From Dyella sp. OK004 (lineage in GTDB: Bacteria > Pseudomonadota > Gammaproteobacteria > Xanthomonadales > Rhodanobacteraceae), in contig NZ_FOZI01000002.1 of NCBI RefSeq assembly GCF_900114495.1, positions 806,001-870,000 of the forward strand: 64,000 nt of DNA, read 5' to 3'. How positions within the stretch are numbered: position 1 is the stretch's first letter; each line of letters opens with the position of its first letter. Below are positions 19,477 to 28,286 of this stretch, one piece after another. The notes under the pieces are model-generated. The model was given only the letters and a program-made list of their open reading frames with translations, had not been told where the DNA came from and did not search any database. The translations under genes and the position numbers were made by a program.

Positions 19477-19974
19477 CAGAACCGGCCGATCAGGCAGCTC
19501 ATCAGGCTGATCCTTGTCATTCCCCGGAAAATGCCGCGTCAGCAAAGCATGCGCAGCGGCAATTCCCTCCAGACAACCTTCGCGCCATGCGTTGCGCGCG
19601 AAGCGCTCGCGCATCTGCGTGCAGATCGCATCCCATTCCGCCGTGGTGACTTCGCGAACAATGCCGCGATCCGCCACTATCTCGATGCGATGCTCCGCCA
19701 GCAGCACGTAGAACAACACACCGCTGTTGTGCTCGGTGTCCCACACCCGGAGCTGAGTGAACACCTGCTCAGCGCGGTGGCGTGCGTCCAGGCCCTCCAG
19801 CACAGCCAGCGGTGCCAGCCGCGACTCGATGGCAAAGCACACTTCGCCTTTATGCAGACGCTCGCCTTCGGCGATGGCGCGCGTCATCTCGTCGAGCAAG
19901 GTTTTCGGAAAACAGCGGCGCAGCTGGAACCAGCCACTGAACGTATTGGTGAAGAAGCGTTGGGCACGTCCCAT
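19471..19974 (-). CDS. TPM-domain protein (YgcG/psb32-type, short, cytosolic form)
   Basis: The 167-residue protein starts MGRAQRFFTNTFSGWF. It has a single TPM-fold region including GEVCFAIESRL, VLFYVLLAEHRIEIVADRGI and EWDAICTQMRERF. No signal peptide is seen. It is the third gene of a lemA - TPM membrane protein - short TPM protein operon, an arrangement repeated in many proteobacteria. The start was set at 19974 because the upstream gene stops two bases earlier and the residues before it are a low-complexity shadow of that gene. Its function is unknown; a role with LemA at the membrane is a guess from context. Confidence 0.85.
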   Translation of the reverse strand: MGRAQRFFTNTFSGWFQLRRCFPKTLLDEMTRAIAEGERLHKGEVCFAIESRLAPLAVLEGLDARHRAEQVFTQLRVWDTEHNSGVLFYVLLAEHRIEIVADRGIVREVTTAEWDAICTQMRERFARNAWREGCLEGIAAAHALLTRHFPGNDKDQPDELPDRPVLL

Positions 19975-19975
19975 G

Positions 19976-20875
19976 TCACCAGCTCCCCGACGAACCGCCG
20001 CCGCCAAAACTGCCGCCGCCTCCGCTGAAGCCACCGCCTCCGCCGCCGAAGCCGCCCCCGCCAAAACCGCCTCCACCTCCGCCCCAACCGCCGAAACCAC
20101 CCCAGCCGCCACCGCCGATGGAACGCCCTGCACCGGCCGGCAACAGCATGAGCACGCCGCCGATCACCACGCCCAGCACCGCAGCCCCGGCAGTCGCCGC
20201 CAACAGCCACAGCAGGCCACCAGTGATCACCGCACCCAGCGGCGTACGCAACCACACGGTGGCGCGGCCGAATATGCCTCGCAGGAAAAACGCTACGAAC
20301 ACACCGATCAACAGCACGTCCTGAAAGCCCAGCCCGCTGCGTTCGCGATGCGGCCCTTCCACCGGCGGTGGCAAGGCCTCGCCATCGATCAGCTGGGTCA
20401 GGGCGCCCACGGCGTCAGTGATACCGCCGTAGTAGTCGTTGGCGCGAAACTTGGGCGCGATGTATTCGCGTGTGATGCGTGCGGTAGCGGCATCAGGAAT
20501 GGCACCCTCAAGACCGTAACCCACCTCGATACGCACACGCCGGTCGTCCTTGGCGATCAGCAGCAGCAGACCGTCGTCCGTGCCCTTGCGCCCTACTTTG
20601 TTGGACTCGGCCACCGCGAGCGAATAACTCTCCAAATCCTGCGGCTGTGTGGTGCCCACCATCAGCACCACCAGCTGCGCGCCCTTGCGCTTCTCCAGCG
20701 CGACTAGCTGCGCATCCAGCTGATCGACCTGCTGCGCAGTGAGCGTACCGGTCAGATCCGTGACATGACGGGTGAGCTTGGGCGGCGCGGTGTCCGCATA
20801 CGCCAGGGATAACCCTGCTGCGAGAAGCAGCAGGGTTATCAGAAGGTACGGCAGCCGCAGCAGGCGCCGGGTCAT
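19976..20875 (-). CDS. TPM-domain membrane protein with Gly-rich tail (YgcG family)
   Basis: The 299-residue protein has a signal peptide (MTRRLLRLPYLLITLLLLAA, cleavage near AYA-DT). A TPM domain spans about 30-165, with VTDLTGTLTAQQVDQLDAQL and RVRIEVGYGLEGAIPDAAT. Two membrane helices follow near 205-225 and 228-255. The tail from about 265 is almost only Gly, Phe, Trp and Ser and ends GSSGSW. This is the usual partner of LemA. The repeated GGCGGCGG codons of the tail create long opposite-strand frames that are not genes. The biochemical role is unsettled in the literature I know. Confidence 0.88.
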   Translation of the reverse strand: MTRRLLRLPYLLITLLLLAAGLSLAYADTAPPKLTRHVTDLTGTLTAQQVDQLDAQLVALEKRKGAQLVVLMVGTTQPQDLESYSLAVAESNKVGRKGTDDGLLLLIAKDDRRVRIEVGYGLEGAIPDAATARITREYIAPKFRANDYYGGITDAVGALTQLIDGEALPPPVEGPHRERSGLGFQDVLLIGVFVAFFLRGIFGRATVWLRTPLGAVITGGLLWLLAATAGAAVLGVVIGGVLMLLPAGAGRSIGGGGWGGFGGWGGGGGGFGGGGFGGGGGGFSGGGGSFGGGGSSGSW

Positions 20876-20876
20876 C

Positions 20877-21497
20877 TCAGTGCGTCGCAGCCGGCGCCGG
20901 GCTCGCATTGCCGCCGAAGTCGACCGTCGGCGCAGTGGAAATGGCCTTCTCGTTCTCTACCGTAAAGTTCGGCTTGACCTGATAGCCGAAGATCTTGGCG
21001 GTGAGGTTATTCGGGAAGGTACGGATCATCGAGTTGTATTCCTGCACCGACTGCACGTAGCGGTTGCGCGCCACGGTGATGCGATTCTCGGTGCCTTCCA
21101 GCTGTGCCTGCAGGTTCTGGAACAGGCCGTCGGCCTTCAGCTGCGGGTAGTTCTCACTGACCACCATCAGGCGCGACAGTGCGCTGGACAGTTGGCCCTG
21201 GGCCTGCTGGAACTGTTGCAGTTTTTGCGGATCGTTCAACGCATCCGGCGACATCTGCATGGTGCCGACCTTGGAGCGCGCATTGGTGACTTCCGTCAGC
21301 ACCTTCTCTTCGTGCTGCGCATAACCCTTTACCGTGTTGACCAGGTTGGGCACGAGGTCAGCGCGGCGCTGATACTGGTTGATCACTTCCGACCAGGCGG
21401 CCTTGACGGCTTCGTCCTGGCGCTGCATGGCGTTGTAACCACAACCGGAAAGACCGGCGACGACCAACAGCAGCGCGACTGCGCGAAGGAATTTCAT
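20877..21497 (-). CDS. lemA: LemA family lipoprotein
   Basis: The 206-residue protein has an N-terminal lipoprotein signal MKFLRAVALLLVVAGLSGCG, with Cys in the LSGC lipobox. A long helical LemA domain follows, with NAMQRQDEAVKAAWSEVINQYQRRADLVPNLV in two parts at about 24-55 and YNSMIRTFPNNLTAKIFGY near 165. The family forms helical bundles at the membrane. The 21497 start is preferred because it opens the signal peptide and follows GGAGC; longer frames lack this. It leads the operon with the two TPM proteins, separated by only one base from the next gene. Confidence 0.93.
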   Translation of the reverse strand: MKFLRAVALLLVVAGLSGCGYNAMQRQDEAVKAAWSEVINQYQRRADLVPNLVNTVKGYAQHEEKVLTEVTNARSKVGTMQMSPDALNDPQKLQQFQQAQGQLSSALSRLMVVSENYPQLKADGLFQNLQAQLEGTENRITVARNRYVQSVQEYNSMIRTFPNNLTAKIFGYQVKPNFTVENEKAISTAPTVDFGGNASPAPAATH

Positions 21498-21655
21498 GGG
21501 TGTGCTCCGATCCGGTGGAAGGCGCCATTGCAGCATTCCTCCCCGACGGGCGCAATCTGAACATGTTGGCACGCACCCTGTGCGTAAAAGACCTGCGAAG
21601 CGTGATTCCCGCGGTGGTCGCCCATAGGGTGGGCTCCTACAGGGAAACCGCTATT

Positions 21656-22027
21656 TCAAAGGAAGCGCGGGCCCAGGATCAGCCCCCAGCTGAGCATCAC
21701 CATCACCAGCAGCAGGAACACCGCCGCGGAACCCATGTCCTTGGCGCGACCGGCCAGTTCGTGGAATTCCGGGCTCACTTTGTCCACGACGGCCTCGACC
21801 GCGGAGTTCAACAGCTCGGCCGAAAGCACCAGTACGGCAGGCAACACCAGCGCGATTTTTTCCAGCGGCCCCTGCCCCAGCCACAACCCCAGCGGAACCA
21901 GCACCACCGCCAGGCAGGCTTCCAGCCGGAACGAGGCCTCGTGCTGCCAGCCGGCACGCAGGCCCTTCATCGACCACTTGAAGGCGCTCCAGATTTGCTT
22001 GGGTCCGCGAATACCGCTGGCAGCCAT
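21656..22027 (-). CDS. dgkA: Diacylglycerol kinase
   Basis: The 123-residue, three-helix protein matches prokaryotic DgkA in size. The signature AELLNSAVEAVVDKVS (residues about 70-85) carries the catalytic Glu and the Asn, and HELAGRAKDMGSAAVF follows. It phosphorylates diacylglycerol released by membrane-derived glucan and lipoprotein or LPS modification. The ATG at 22027 gives MAASGIRGPKQIWSAFKWS, the family start; the frame is open further upstream without motifs. The gene stands alone, divergent from the peptide transporter. Confidence 0.94.
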   Translation of the reverse strand: MAASGIRGPKQIWSAFKWSMKGLRAGWQHEASFRLEACLAVVLVPLGLWLGQGPLEKIALVLPAVLVLSAELLNSAVEAVVDKVSPEFHELAGRAKDMGSAAVFLLLVMVMLSWGLILGPRFL

Positions 22028-22329
22028 GAGGTTGTCCGTGATCAATAGGCCGCGTGCGCTGCGGCAATAAACCGAGCCAGCCAAGCTTTCCGAAACGTCC
22101 GAAAAGTGCTGGCAATAAGCCTGTAATGATGCCACAGGGCCCGCCAGGGCAAGGATCTCGGTCGTAGACACTCGCAAGCCTTTGCTCCATCGCAGGATTT
22201 CGCGTACGGCGGTGCAACCGCACCCCGTGACAGATGCGTTACGCTTGACCGGTTGTGGTTTTCGTAAGGCCCACGACAGGGTCGGCCGCAACGCGGTCGT
22301 AGTTCAAGACCGCGTTCGGAATCGTTCGT
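22028..22329. other. Divergent intergenic region dgkA / POT transporter
   Basis: This roughly 300-base gap must hold promoters for both neighbours. A TTGACC hexamer at about 22246 faces the transporter, but I see no good -10 at the right spacing. No RNA gene or repeat was recognised. Confidence 0.4.
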
Positions 22330-23859
22330 ATGGCAATCCAGAATCCGCCCGTCTCGCAGACGCGCTCCTTCAGCACCGTTTTCCTCATCGAAATGTGGGA
22401 GCGCTTCGGCTTCTACGGCATGCAGGTGTTGATGGTCACCTACATGATGAAGAAGCTGGGCTTCGTCGACAGCAAGGCCAACCTCGTCTGGGGCGCCGCG
22501 GCGGCGCTGATTTATGCCACTCCCGCCATCGGCGGCTGGGTCGGCGACAAGCTGATTGGCACGCGCCGCACCATGATCGTCGGTGCCATTGTGCTGGCGC
22601 TGGGCTACGCGATGCTGTGGATTCCTTCGAACAATCCCACCCTGCTGTACTGCGCGCTCGGTGTGATCGTGGTCGGCAACGGCTTCTTCAAGCCCAACGC
22701 CGGCAACTTGGTGCGCAAAATCTACGAGGGTGACGACACCCGCATCGACAGCGCTTTCACCATCTACTACATGGCGGTGAACATCGGTTCGATGGTGTCG
22801 ATGACGGCTACCCCGTGGATCCGCAACTACGTGGGCGAACACTACGGCGACGCACTGGGCTGGCACACCGCCTTCGGTTCGTGCGCGGTCGGCCTGGTAC
22901 TGGGCCTCGGCAACTATGTGCTGATGCACCGCACCCTGGCGCACATCGGTTCACCGGCCGACGAGAAGCCCTTGAGCCTGGCGCGCGTGGCGGCCGTGCT
23001 GGTGGCTTCGGTGGCGATGGTGTTTATCGCGGCCGCCATCCTGCAGAGCCTGTCGATCGCCAAGGGCGCGGTAATCCTTGCCGGCGTGGTGATCCTGGGC
23101 ATCTTTGCCTATCTGATCTGGATCAGCCAGAAGAGCGAGCGCGCCGGCCTGATCGCCGCTCTGGTGCTGACGGTGCAGACGATCTTCTTCTTCATCTTCT
23201 ACGCGCAGATGGCAACCTCGCTGAATCTGTTTGCGCAGAACAACGTGAACCTGTCGTTCGAGATGTTCGGCGCACATCTGTTCACCTGGATTCCCGAGCA
23301 GTATCAGAACCTCAACGCGATCTGGATCGTGATCCTCAGTCCCGTGCTGGTCTTCATCTATAACGGCCTCGGGCGGGCGGGCAAGGATCCCTCGGTGGCG
23401 TTCAAGTTCGCGCTCGGCTTCGCCGCTGTGGCCGTGGGCTTCTTCATGTACGGTCTCGGCGCCATGAGCGCGGTCGATGGCCAGGTGTCTTCCTGGACCA
23501 TGATCTGGGGCTACGGCCTCTACTCGCTGGGCGAACTGCTGGTGAGCGGCCTGGGTCTGGCCATGATCGCCCGCTACGTGCCCGCGCGCATGGGCGGTTT
23601 CATGATGGGCGCGTATTACGTCGCCGTCGGCATCTCGCAGTATCTGGGCAGCGTGGTGGCCAACCTGGCCAGTATTCCGGAGCACATCAGCAATCCGGTC
23701 GAATCGCTGCCGATCTACATCAGCCTGTTCAACAAGCTCGGCTTCGTCGGCATTGCCTGCACCGTGGTCGCCGTGGTCATGCTGCCGCTGATGAACAAGC
23801 TCTCGGCCAGTCACGCCGAATCGCGTACGGCATTGCCTGCCGTGCATAGCGAAGAGTGA
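22330..23859 (+). CDS. Proton-dependent oligopeptide (POT family) transporter
   Basis: The 509-residue protein has about 14 hydrophobic helices, the bacterial POT layout. The family motif EMWERFGFYGMQ lies at residues 20-31, and ALGVIVVGNGFFKPNAGN marks the second signature (about 113-130). It imports di- and tripeptides with protons across the inner membrane. In this window it would complement the exported S9 peptidase and TonB receptor upstream, an inference from context. The start codon is the first in frame; the Shine-Dalgarno is weak. Confidence 0.92.
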   Translation: MAIQNPPVSQTRSFSTVFLIEMWERFGFYGMQVLMVTYMMKKLGFVDSKANLVWGAAAALIYATPAIGGWVGDKLIGTRRTMIVGAIVLALGYAMLWIPSNNPTLLYCALGVIVVGNGFFKPNAGNLVRKIYEGDDTRIDSAFTIYYMAVNIGSMVSMTATPWIRNYVGEHYGDALGWHTAFGSCAVGLVLGLGNYVLMHRTLAHIGSPADEKPLSLARVAAVLVASVAMVFIAAAILQSLSIAKGAVILAGVVILGIFAYLIWISQKSERAGLIAALVLTVQTIFFFIFYAQMATSLNLFAQNNVNLSFEMFGAHLFTWIPEQYQNLNAIWIVILSPVLVFIYNGLGRAGKDPSVAFKFALGFAAVAVGFFMYGLGAMSAVDGQVSSWTMIWGYGLYSLGELLVSGLGLAMIARYVPARMGGFMMGAYYVAVGISQYLGSVVANLASIPEHISNPVESLPIYISLFNKLGFVGIACTVVAVVMLPLMNKLSASHAESRTALPAVHSEE

Positions 23860-23934
23860 ACCCCGGAGACCCGACGTCGCAGACATCGGGTCTCTTGCCA
23901 TGGAGGCCTGGCGGACACCGTAGAATCCCGCCCC

Positions 23935-25221
23935 ATGAACCAGCGCCGCTTGAAGCAACGCATCGGGCCCCGCGCCCTAACCCGCACCCTGGCCTGGCTG
24001 CGCATTTGCGCCATCGCGGGACAAAGTGTGGCGGTACTGGTCTGCGCCTTGTGGATGCAGCTGGCGATTCCACTGCTGCCTTTGCTGGTCGGCATCGGCA
24101 TGCTCGCGGTCTTTGCCGTATTCGCCGCGTGGCGCCTCAGCCAGCCCTGGCCGGTGCGCGAATGGGAAACCGTGCTGCATGTCGCCGCCGATACCTTGGT
24201 GCTGGGGTACTTGCTGTACTTCACTGGCGGCGCCAGCAATCCCTTCGTCACTTTGCTGCTGGTGCCGATCGCCTTGAGTGCGGCGGCGCTATCGGTGCCG
24301 GCCATCCTGGAAGTGGCCGCGCTCGCCGGCGTCGCCTACGTGGTGCTACTGCTTTGGTACGTGCCGCTGCCGGTGCCGATACAGCACCACGCTACCGCCG
24401 GGTTCTCCCTGCACGTTGCTGGCATGGGCGTGAATTTCGTCATCACCGCCTTGCTGCTCGGCTTCTTCATCAACCGCTTGGCGCGCGCCGTGCGCCTGCA
24501 ACAGCTCGAAGTACAGCGCGCACGCGAGCGTGCACTGCGCGATGAAGGCATTCTCGCCATCGCCACCCAGGCGGCCGGCGCCGCGCACGAACTCAACACA
24601 CCGCTCTCCACCATGCGCACCCTGCTGCCAGAACTGCGCCGCGAACACGCAGGCGATACCGCACTGGGTGAAGACCTTCAGTTGCTCGAAGACCAGGTCG
24701 AGCGCTGCCGCACCATCCTTCGCGAGATGGTGGCGTTCGGCAAAGCACAGCTATCACAGGAACCCGAGCAGCTCAGTCTCGCCGCCTTTATCCATAGCTG
24801 CCTGGAACGCTTCCAGCTGCTGCGGCCCGAAGCAGAGCTGACCGTGCAGCTGGATGGCGATGCCGCACGCACCGTGCTGCGCACACCGCCGGGTCTGCGC
24901 CATGCCCTGCTCAATCTGTTGAACAACGCGGTCGACGCGTCGGCACTCAACCAATCGCAGGCGGTATCGCTCAGTGCGCATCGCGAGGGCGGCTGGCTGG
25001 AGCTGGTCGTCGGTGATCACGGACCCGGCTTTGCGGCCACCGGCGAACTGGCAGTGATCGGCGAATCGCATAAACAGACCGGCCTGGGCCTCGGGCTGGC
25101 CCTGGCCGAGGCCACCGCCGAGCGCCTGAATGGCGAACTCACCGCCAACAACACCCTGGATGGCGCGGAGATGCACCTGCGCCTGCCCCTGGCCGTGATC
25201 GCGGCCCGCACCGAGGAGTAG
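23935..25221 (+). CDS. regB: Redox sensor histidine kinase RegB/PrrB/ActS
   Basis: The 428-residue protein has six membrane helices in residues 20-180. The quinone-binding motif GGASNPF sits at 98-104, matching the RegB GGxxNPF heptad. The H-box AAGAAHELNTPLSTM carries His218, and Cys258 in DQVERCRTI corresponds to the redox-active Cys of RegB. The C-terminal ATPase has an N box (LNLLNNAVDAS), VGDHGPGF and TGLGLGLALAEA. These details identify the RegB type rather than a generic kinase. It would sense the ubiquinone pool and phosphorylate the response regulator encoded 93 bases downstream. Confidence 0.93.
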   Translation: MNQRRLKQRIGPRALTRTLAWLRICAIAGQSVAVLVCALWMQLAIPLLPLLVGIGMLAVFAVFAAWRLSQPWPVREWETVLHVAADTLVLGYLLYFTGGASNPFVTLLLVPIALSAAALSVPAILEVAALAGVAYVVLLLWYVPLPVPIQHHATAGFSLHVAGMGVNFVITALLLGFFINRLARAVRLQQLEVQRARERALRDEGILAIATQAAGAAHELNTPLSTMRTLLPELRREHAGDTALGEDLQLLEDQVERCRTILREMVAFGKAQLSQEPEQLSLAAFIHSCLERFQLLRPEAELTVQLDGDAARTVLRTPPGLRHALLNLLNNAVDASALNQSQAVSLSAHREGGWLELVVGDHGPGFAATGELAVIGESHKQTGLGLGLALAEATAERLNGELTANNTLDGAEMHLRLPLAVIAARTEE

Positions 25222-25314
25222 CGGTCCGCTCAAAGGACGAAGGACACTTCGTCGCGCCTCCCCCTCCCTGCGTCAACGATGCGCGACAATAGTCCGCACT
25301 GTTCCGGAGGCCCC

Positions 25315-25887
25315 ATGAGCGATCAGCCCGCCCAGCCCCTGCTTATCGTCGACGACGACGCCACCTTCGCGCGCGTCCTGGCGCGGGCCCTGAGTTCGCG
25401 CGGCTTCGAGGTGATCACCGCGAGCAATGCCGACGAGGCGCGCGCGCTGACCCGGCGCCATCATCCGCGCTATTGCGTGCTCGACCTGAAGCTGGGTGAA
25501 GAGAACGGCCTGCGGCTGATTCCCGAGTTGCAGTCGCTGGTGCCCGAGATGCGCGTGCTGCTGCTCACTGGTTACGCCTCCATCGCCACAGCGGTCGAAG
25601 CGATCAAGCGCGGCGCACACGATTATCTGGCGAAGCCCGTCGATGCCGACGCCGTGGTGCGCGCCCTGCTCGATGGCGACAGCGCCACCGGAGACGATGA
25701 AGTGCTGGACGCGCCGGAAGCCCCACTGGCCCTGCGCCGCCTGGAATGGGAGCACATCCAGCGCGTGCTCACCGAATGCGACGGCAATATCTCCGAGACC
25801 GCCCGCCGCCTCGGCATGCATCGCCGTACCCTGCAGCGCAAACTCAGCAAGCACCCGGTGCGCGAGCGGCCCGACGGCGAAAGCTGA
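25315..25887 (+). CDS. regA: Response regulator RegA/PrrA/ActR
   Basis: The 190-residue protein has a receiver with acidic pocket LIVDDD and phospho-acceptor Asp57 in VLDLKLGEENG. The C-terminal Fis-type helix-turn-helix reads NISETARRLGMHRRTLQRKL and KHPVR, the hallmark of RegA, with its strongly conserved recognition helix. It activates or represses respiratory and redox genes. A Pro/Asp linker separates the domains; it is slightly longer than the four-proline hinge of alphaproteobacterial RegA. The ATG at 25315 follows CGGAGG; an upstream ATG at 25279 adds 12 unrelated residues. Confidence 0.94.
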   Translation: MSDQPAQPLLIVDDDATFARVLARALSSRGFEVITASNADEARALTRRHHPRYCVLDLKLGEENGLRLIPELQSLVPEMRVLLLTGYASIATAVEAIKRGAHDYLAKPVDADAVVRALLDGDSATGDDEVLDAPEAPLALRRLEWEHIQRVLTECDGNISETARRLGMHRRTLQRKLSKHPVRERPDGES

Positions 25888-25983
25888 TTACCCCACGCCA
25901 TCGCGGCACCGCTGCGACATCGCGCCACCTTTTCCGTTATCAGCGTAGGGCTATGCTGCCAACCCTTGACCATGGTCCAGGGT

Positions 25984-28251
25984 ATGCCGTTGAACACCTC
26001 TCCGCACCGTCTGTGCACGCTGGCGCTCGCCATCGCCGGCAGTTTCGCCGGCCCGGCCTTTGCCGCCGATCCCCAGCAATCGACCACGCTGGAAGCGGTA
26101 CGCGTCCATGCCAGCGACACGCATGTGACGGAAACACCGGCGGTGCAGGTACACGTCACCCGCGACCAGCTGCTGAAGCACAACGTCACCGACAGCTCGG
26201 ACGCGCTGAAATACGCACCCAATATCCAGGTGCGTAAACGCTACATCGGCGATCCCAACGCGGTGATCAGCGGCCGCAACGCCGGCACGCTGCAGAGTGC
26301 GCGCAGCCTGGTCTACGCCGACGGTCTGCTGCTCTCCAACCTGATGACCAATGGCTGGGACGGCGCACCGCGCTGGGGGATGGTGGCACCGGAAGAAATC
26401 GGCGCCGTCGACGTGCTGTACGGCCCCTACTCCGCGCTGTATCCCGGCAACTCGATGGGCACCACGGTACTGATCCACACTCGTCTGCCGGAAAAGTTCG
26501 TCGCCAGCGCCAGCGCGCAATTCATGAGCCAGGATTTCAGCGACAGCTACGGCAGCAGCGGCCGCTACAACGGCCGTAGCATCGCCGCCACGCTCGGCAA
26601 CAAACAGGGCCGCTGGAGCTGGATGCTCGCGGTGAACAAGCTGGACAACAACGGCCAGCCGATGCAGTACGCCACCGCCAAAGCCGGCGGCAACGCGAAG
26701 CTTGCCGTGCCGGTGCAAGGCGCCACGCTGGACCGCAACCCCAACGGCACGCCGCGCCTGGTCTACGGCGCCAACACCATCGAGCACACCGAGCAGACGC
26801 AGGCCAAGCTCAAGGTAGGGGTGGATATCACCGATCATATCGCCGCGCTGTTCACCCTGGGCTGGTGGCACAACCATGCCGAGGACCGCACGCGCAGCCT
26901 GATCCGCGATGCCAGTGGCCGCCCGATTTATACCGGCGTGGTCAGCGCCCTCGGCCAGACGTGGACCTTGCCGGCCAGCGGCCTGGCGCCCTCCGCCACG
27001 CACGAGACGCATGCGTTGTACGGCGTGGAACTCAACGGCCGTTTCGACAACGGTTGGCGTTGGACCGCGGTCGGCAGCAAGTACGACTTCCTGCGTTCGC
27101 AGCAGCGCACGGCCAGTCTTACTCCACCTATCGGCGCTGTCGGCGGTCCTGGCACCGTGGCCGATATGGGCGGCTCGGGCTGGGAGACCTGGGATCTGCG
27201 CAGCTCCGGCCCGCTCGGCGAGCAGCACATGCTCTACGCCGGCCTGCATGGCGATCGCTACATACTGGATTCGCGCGTGAACAACGCCAACGATTGGCGC
27301 GGCAACGCGGACGGACCGCAACAAAGCGCCTTCGGCGGTCGCACACGCACCTACGCCGCGTATTTGCAGGACGTATGGAGCTTCGCCCCGGCCTGGGCCC
27401 TCACCCTCGGTGGACGCTGGGAACAATGGCGCGCCTACGATGGCCTGCGCGCCAACGCCAATACCAGCGTGCGCTATGCCGATCGCCAGCGCACCGACTT
27501 CTCGCCCAAGGCCGCGCTGAGCTGGGATTTCGCTGACGACTGGCAGCTGCGCCTGGCCAGCGGCAAGGCGGTGCGCTATCCCACCGTCAACGAACTGTTC
27601 CAGGGCAGCATCTCGGCCAATGCCATCGTCAACAACAATCCCAATCTGCGCCCCGAGCGCGACTGGTCGACCGACCTCACTTTGCTGCGCCATCTCGACC
27701 ACGGTCATTGGCGTGTCTCGGTGTTCCAGGATCGCATTGCCGACTCGCTGTACTCGCAAACCGACATCACCGTCACGCCGACAGTCACCAACATCCAGAA
27801 CGTGGACAAGGTGCGCATGCGCGGTATCGAGGGCGAGATCGCCCTGACCGATGTCTGGACACCCGGCCTCGACCTGCAAGCCAGCGTCGCCTTCAACAAC
27901 GCCAAGACGCTCGACGACCGCCAGTACCCGCTGGCGAACGGCAAGTGGTTTCCACGCATTCCCAAAGTACGCGCCACCATCGTGGCTGACTACCGCTTCG
28001 CTCCAGGATGGGATGCGTCGCTCGCCATCCGTCACTCGGGCCGCCAGTACGGCACGTTGGACAACAGCGATTTCGTGAACACCTACGGCGCGGTCAGTCG
28101 CTTCACTGTGGCCGATGCCAAGCTGCGCTGGAATTTTGCGCCGCAGTGGACGGTATCCATGGGTGTGGACAACCTCACCAATGAGCACTACTGGGTCTAC
28201 CATCCTTATGCCGGCCGCACCTGGTTCGCGGAAGCGCGCTGGGATTACTGA
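25984..28251 (+). CDS. TonB-dependent receptor, probably metal uptake
   Basis: The precursor of about 755 residues has a signal peptide (MPLNTSPHRLCTLALAIAGS, cleavage after FAFAA-type AFA). It then has a plug with LEAVRVHAS, SDALKYAPNIQVRKRYIGDP, VISGRNAG and IGAVDVLYGPYSALYPGNS. The 22-strand barrel ends in aromatic residues (EARWDY). Two in-frame ATGs (25972, 25984) and a TTG (25966) compete; I chose the one directly before the signal peptide, without a convincing ribosome site. It heads a three-gene operon with a His/Met/Cys-bearing propeller protein and a thioredoxin-fold protein, which suggests copper or another thiophilic metal; substrate is inference. A 777-codon antisense frame over it is a shadow. 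Confidence 0.88.
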   Translation: MPLNTSPHRLCTLALAIAGSFAGPAFAADPQQSTTLEAVRVHASDTHVTETPAVQVHVTRDQLLKHNVTDSSDALKYAPNIQVRKRYIGDPNAVISGRNAGTLQSARSLVYADGLLLSNLMTNGWDGAPRWGMVAPEEIGAVDVLYGPYSALYPGNSMGTTVLIHTRLPEKFVASASAQFMSQDFSDSYGSSGRYNGRSIAATLGNKQGRWSWMLAVNKLDNNGQPMQYATAKAGGNAKLAVPVQGATLDRNPNGTPRLVYGANTIEHTEQTQAKLKVGVDITDHIAALFTLGWWHNHAEDRTRSLIRDASGRPIYTGVVSALGQTWTLPASGLAPSATHETHALYGVELNGRFDNGWRWTAVGSKYDFLRSQQRTASLTPPIGAVGGPGTVADMGGSGWETWDLRSSGPLGEQHMLYAGLHGDRYILDSRVNNANDWRGNADGPQQSAFGGRTRTYAAYLQDVWSFAPAWALTLGGRWEQWRAYDGLRANANTSVRYADRQRTDFSPKAALSWDFADDWQLRLASGKAVRYPTVNELFQGSISANAIVNNNPNLRPERDWSTDLTLLRHLDHGHWRVSVFQDRIADSLYSQTDITVTPTVTNIQNVDKVRMRGIEGEIALTDVWTPGLDLQASVAFNNAKTLDDRQYPLANGKWFPRIPKVRATIVADYRFAPGWDASLAIRHSGRQYGTLDNSDFVNTYGAVSRFTVADAKLRWNFAPQWTVSMGVDNLTNEHYWVYHPYAGRTWFAEARWDY

Positions 28252-28286
28252 CACATTCGCGCCAGCCGCAAAACCAAAGGCCATCC

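Noticed and set aside
25951-28284. 777-codon reverse-strand frame opposite the second TonB receptor
   Set aside because: It tracks the codon bias of the receptor, has no signal peptide or motif, and the plus-strand protein has clear plug motifs.
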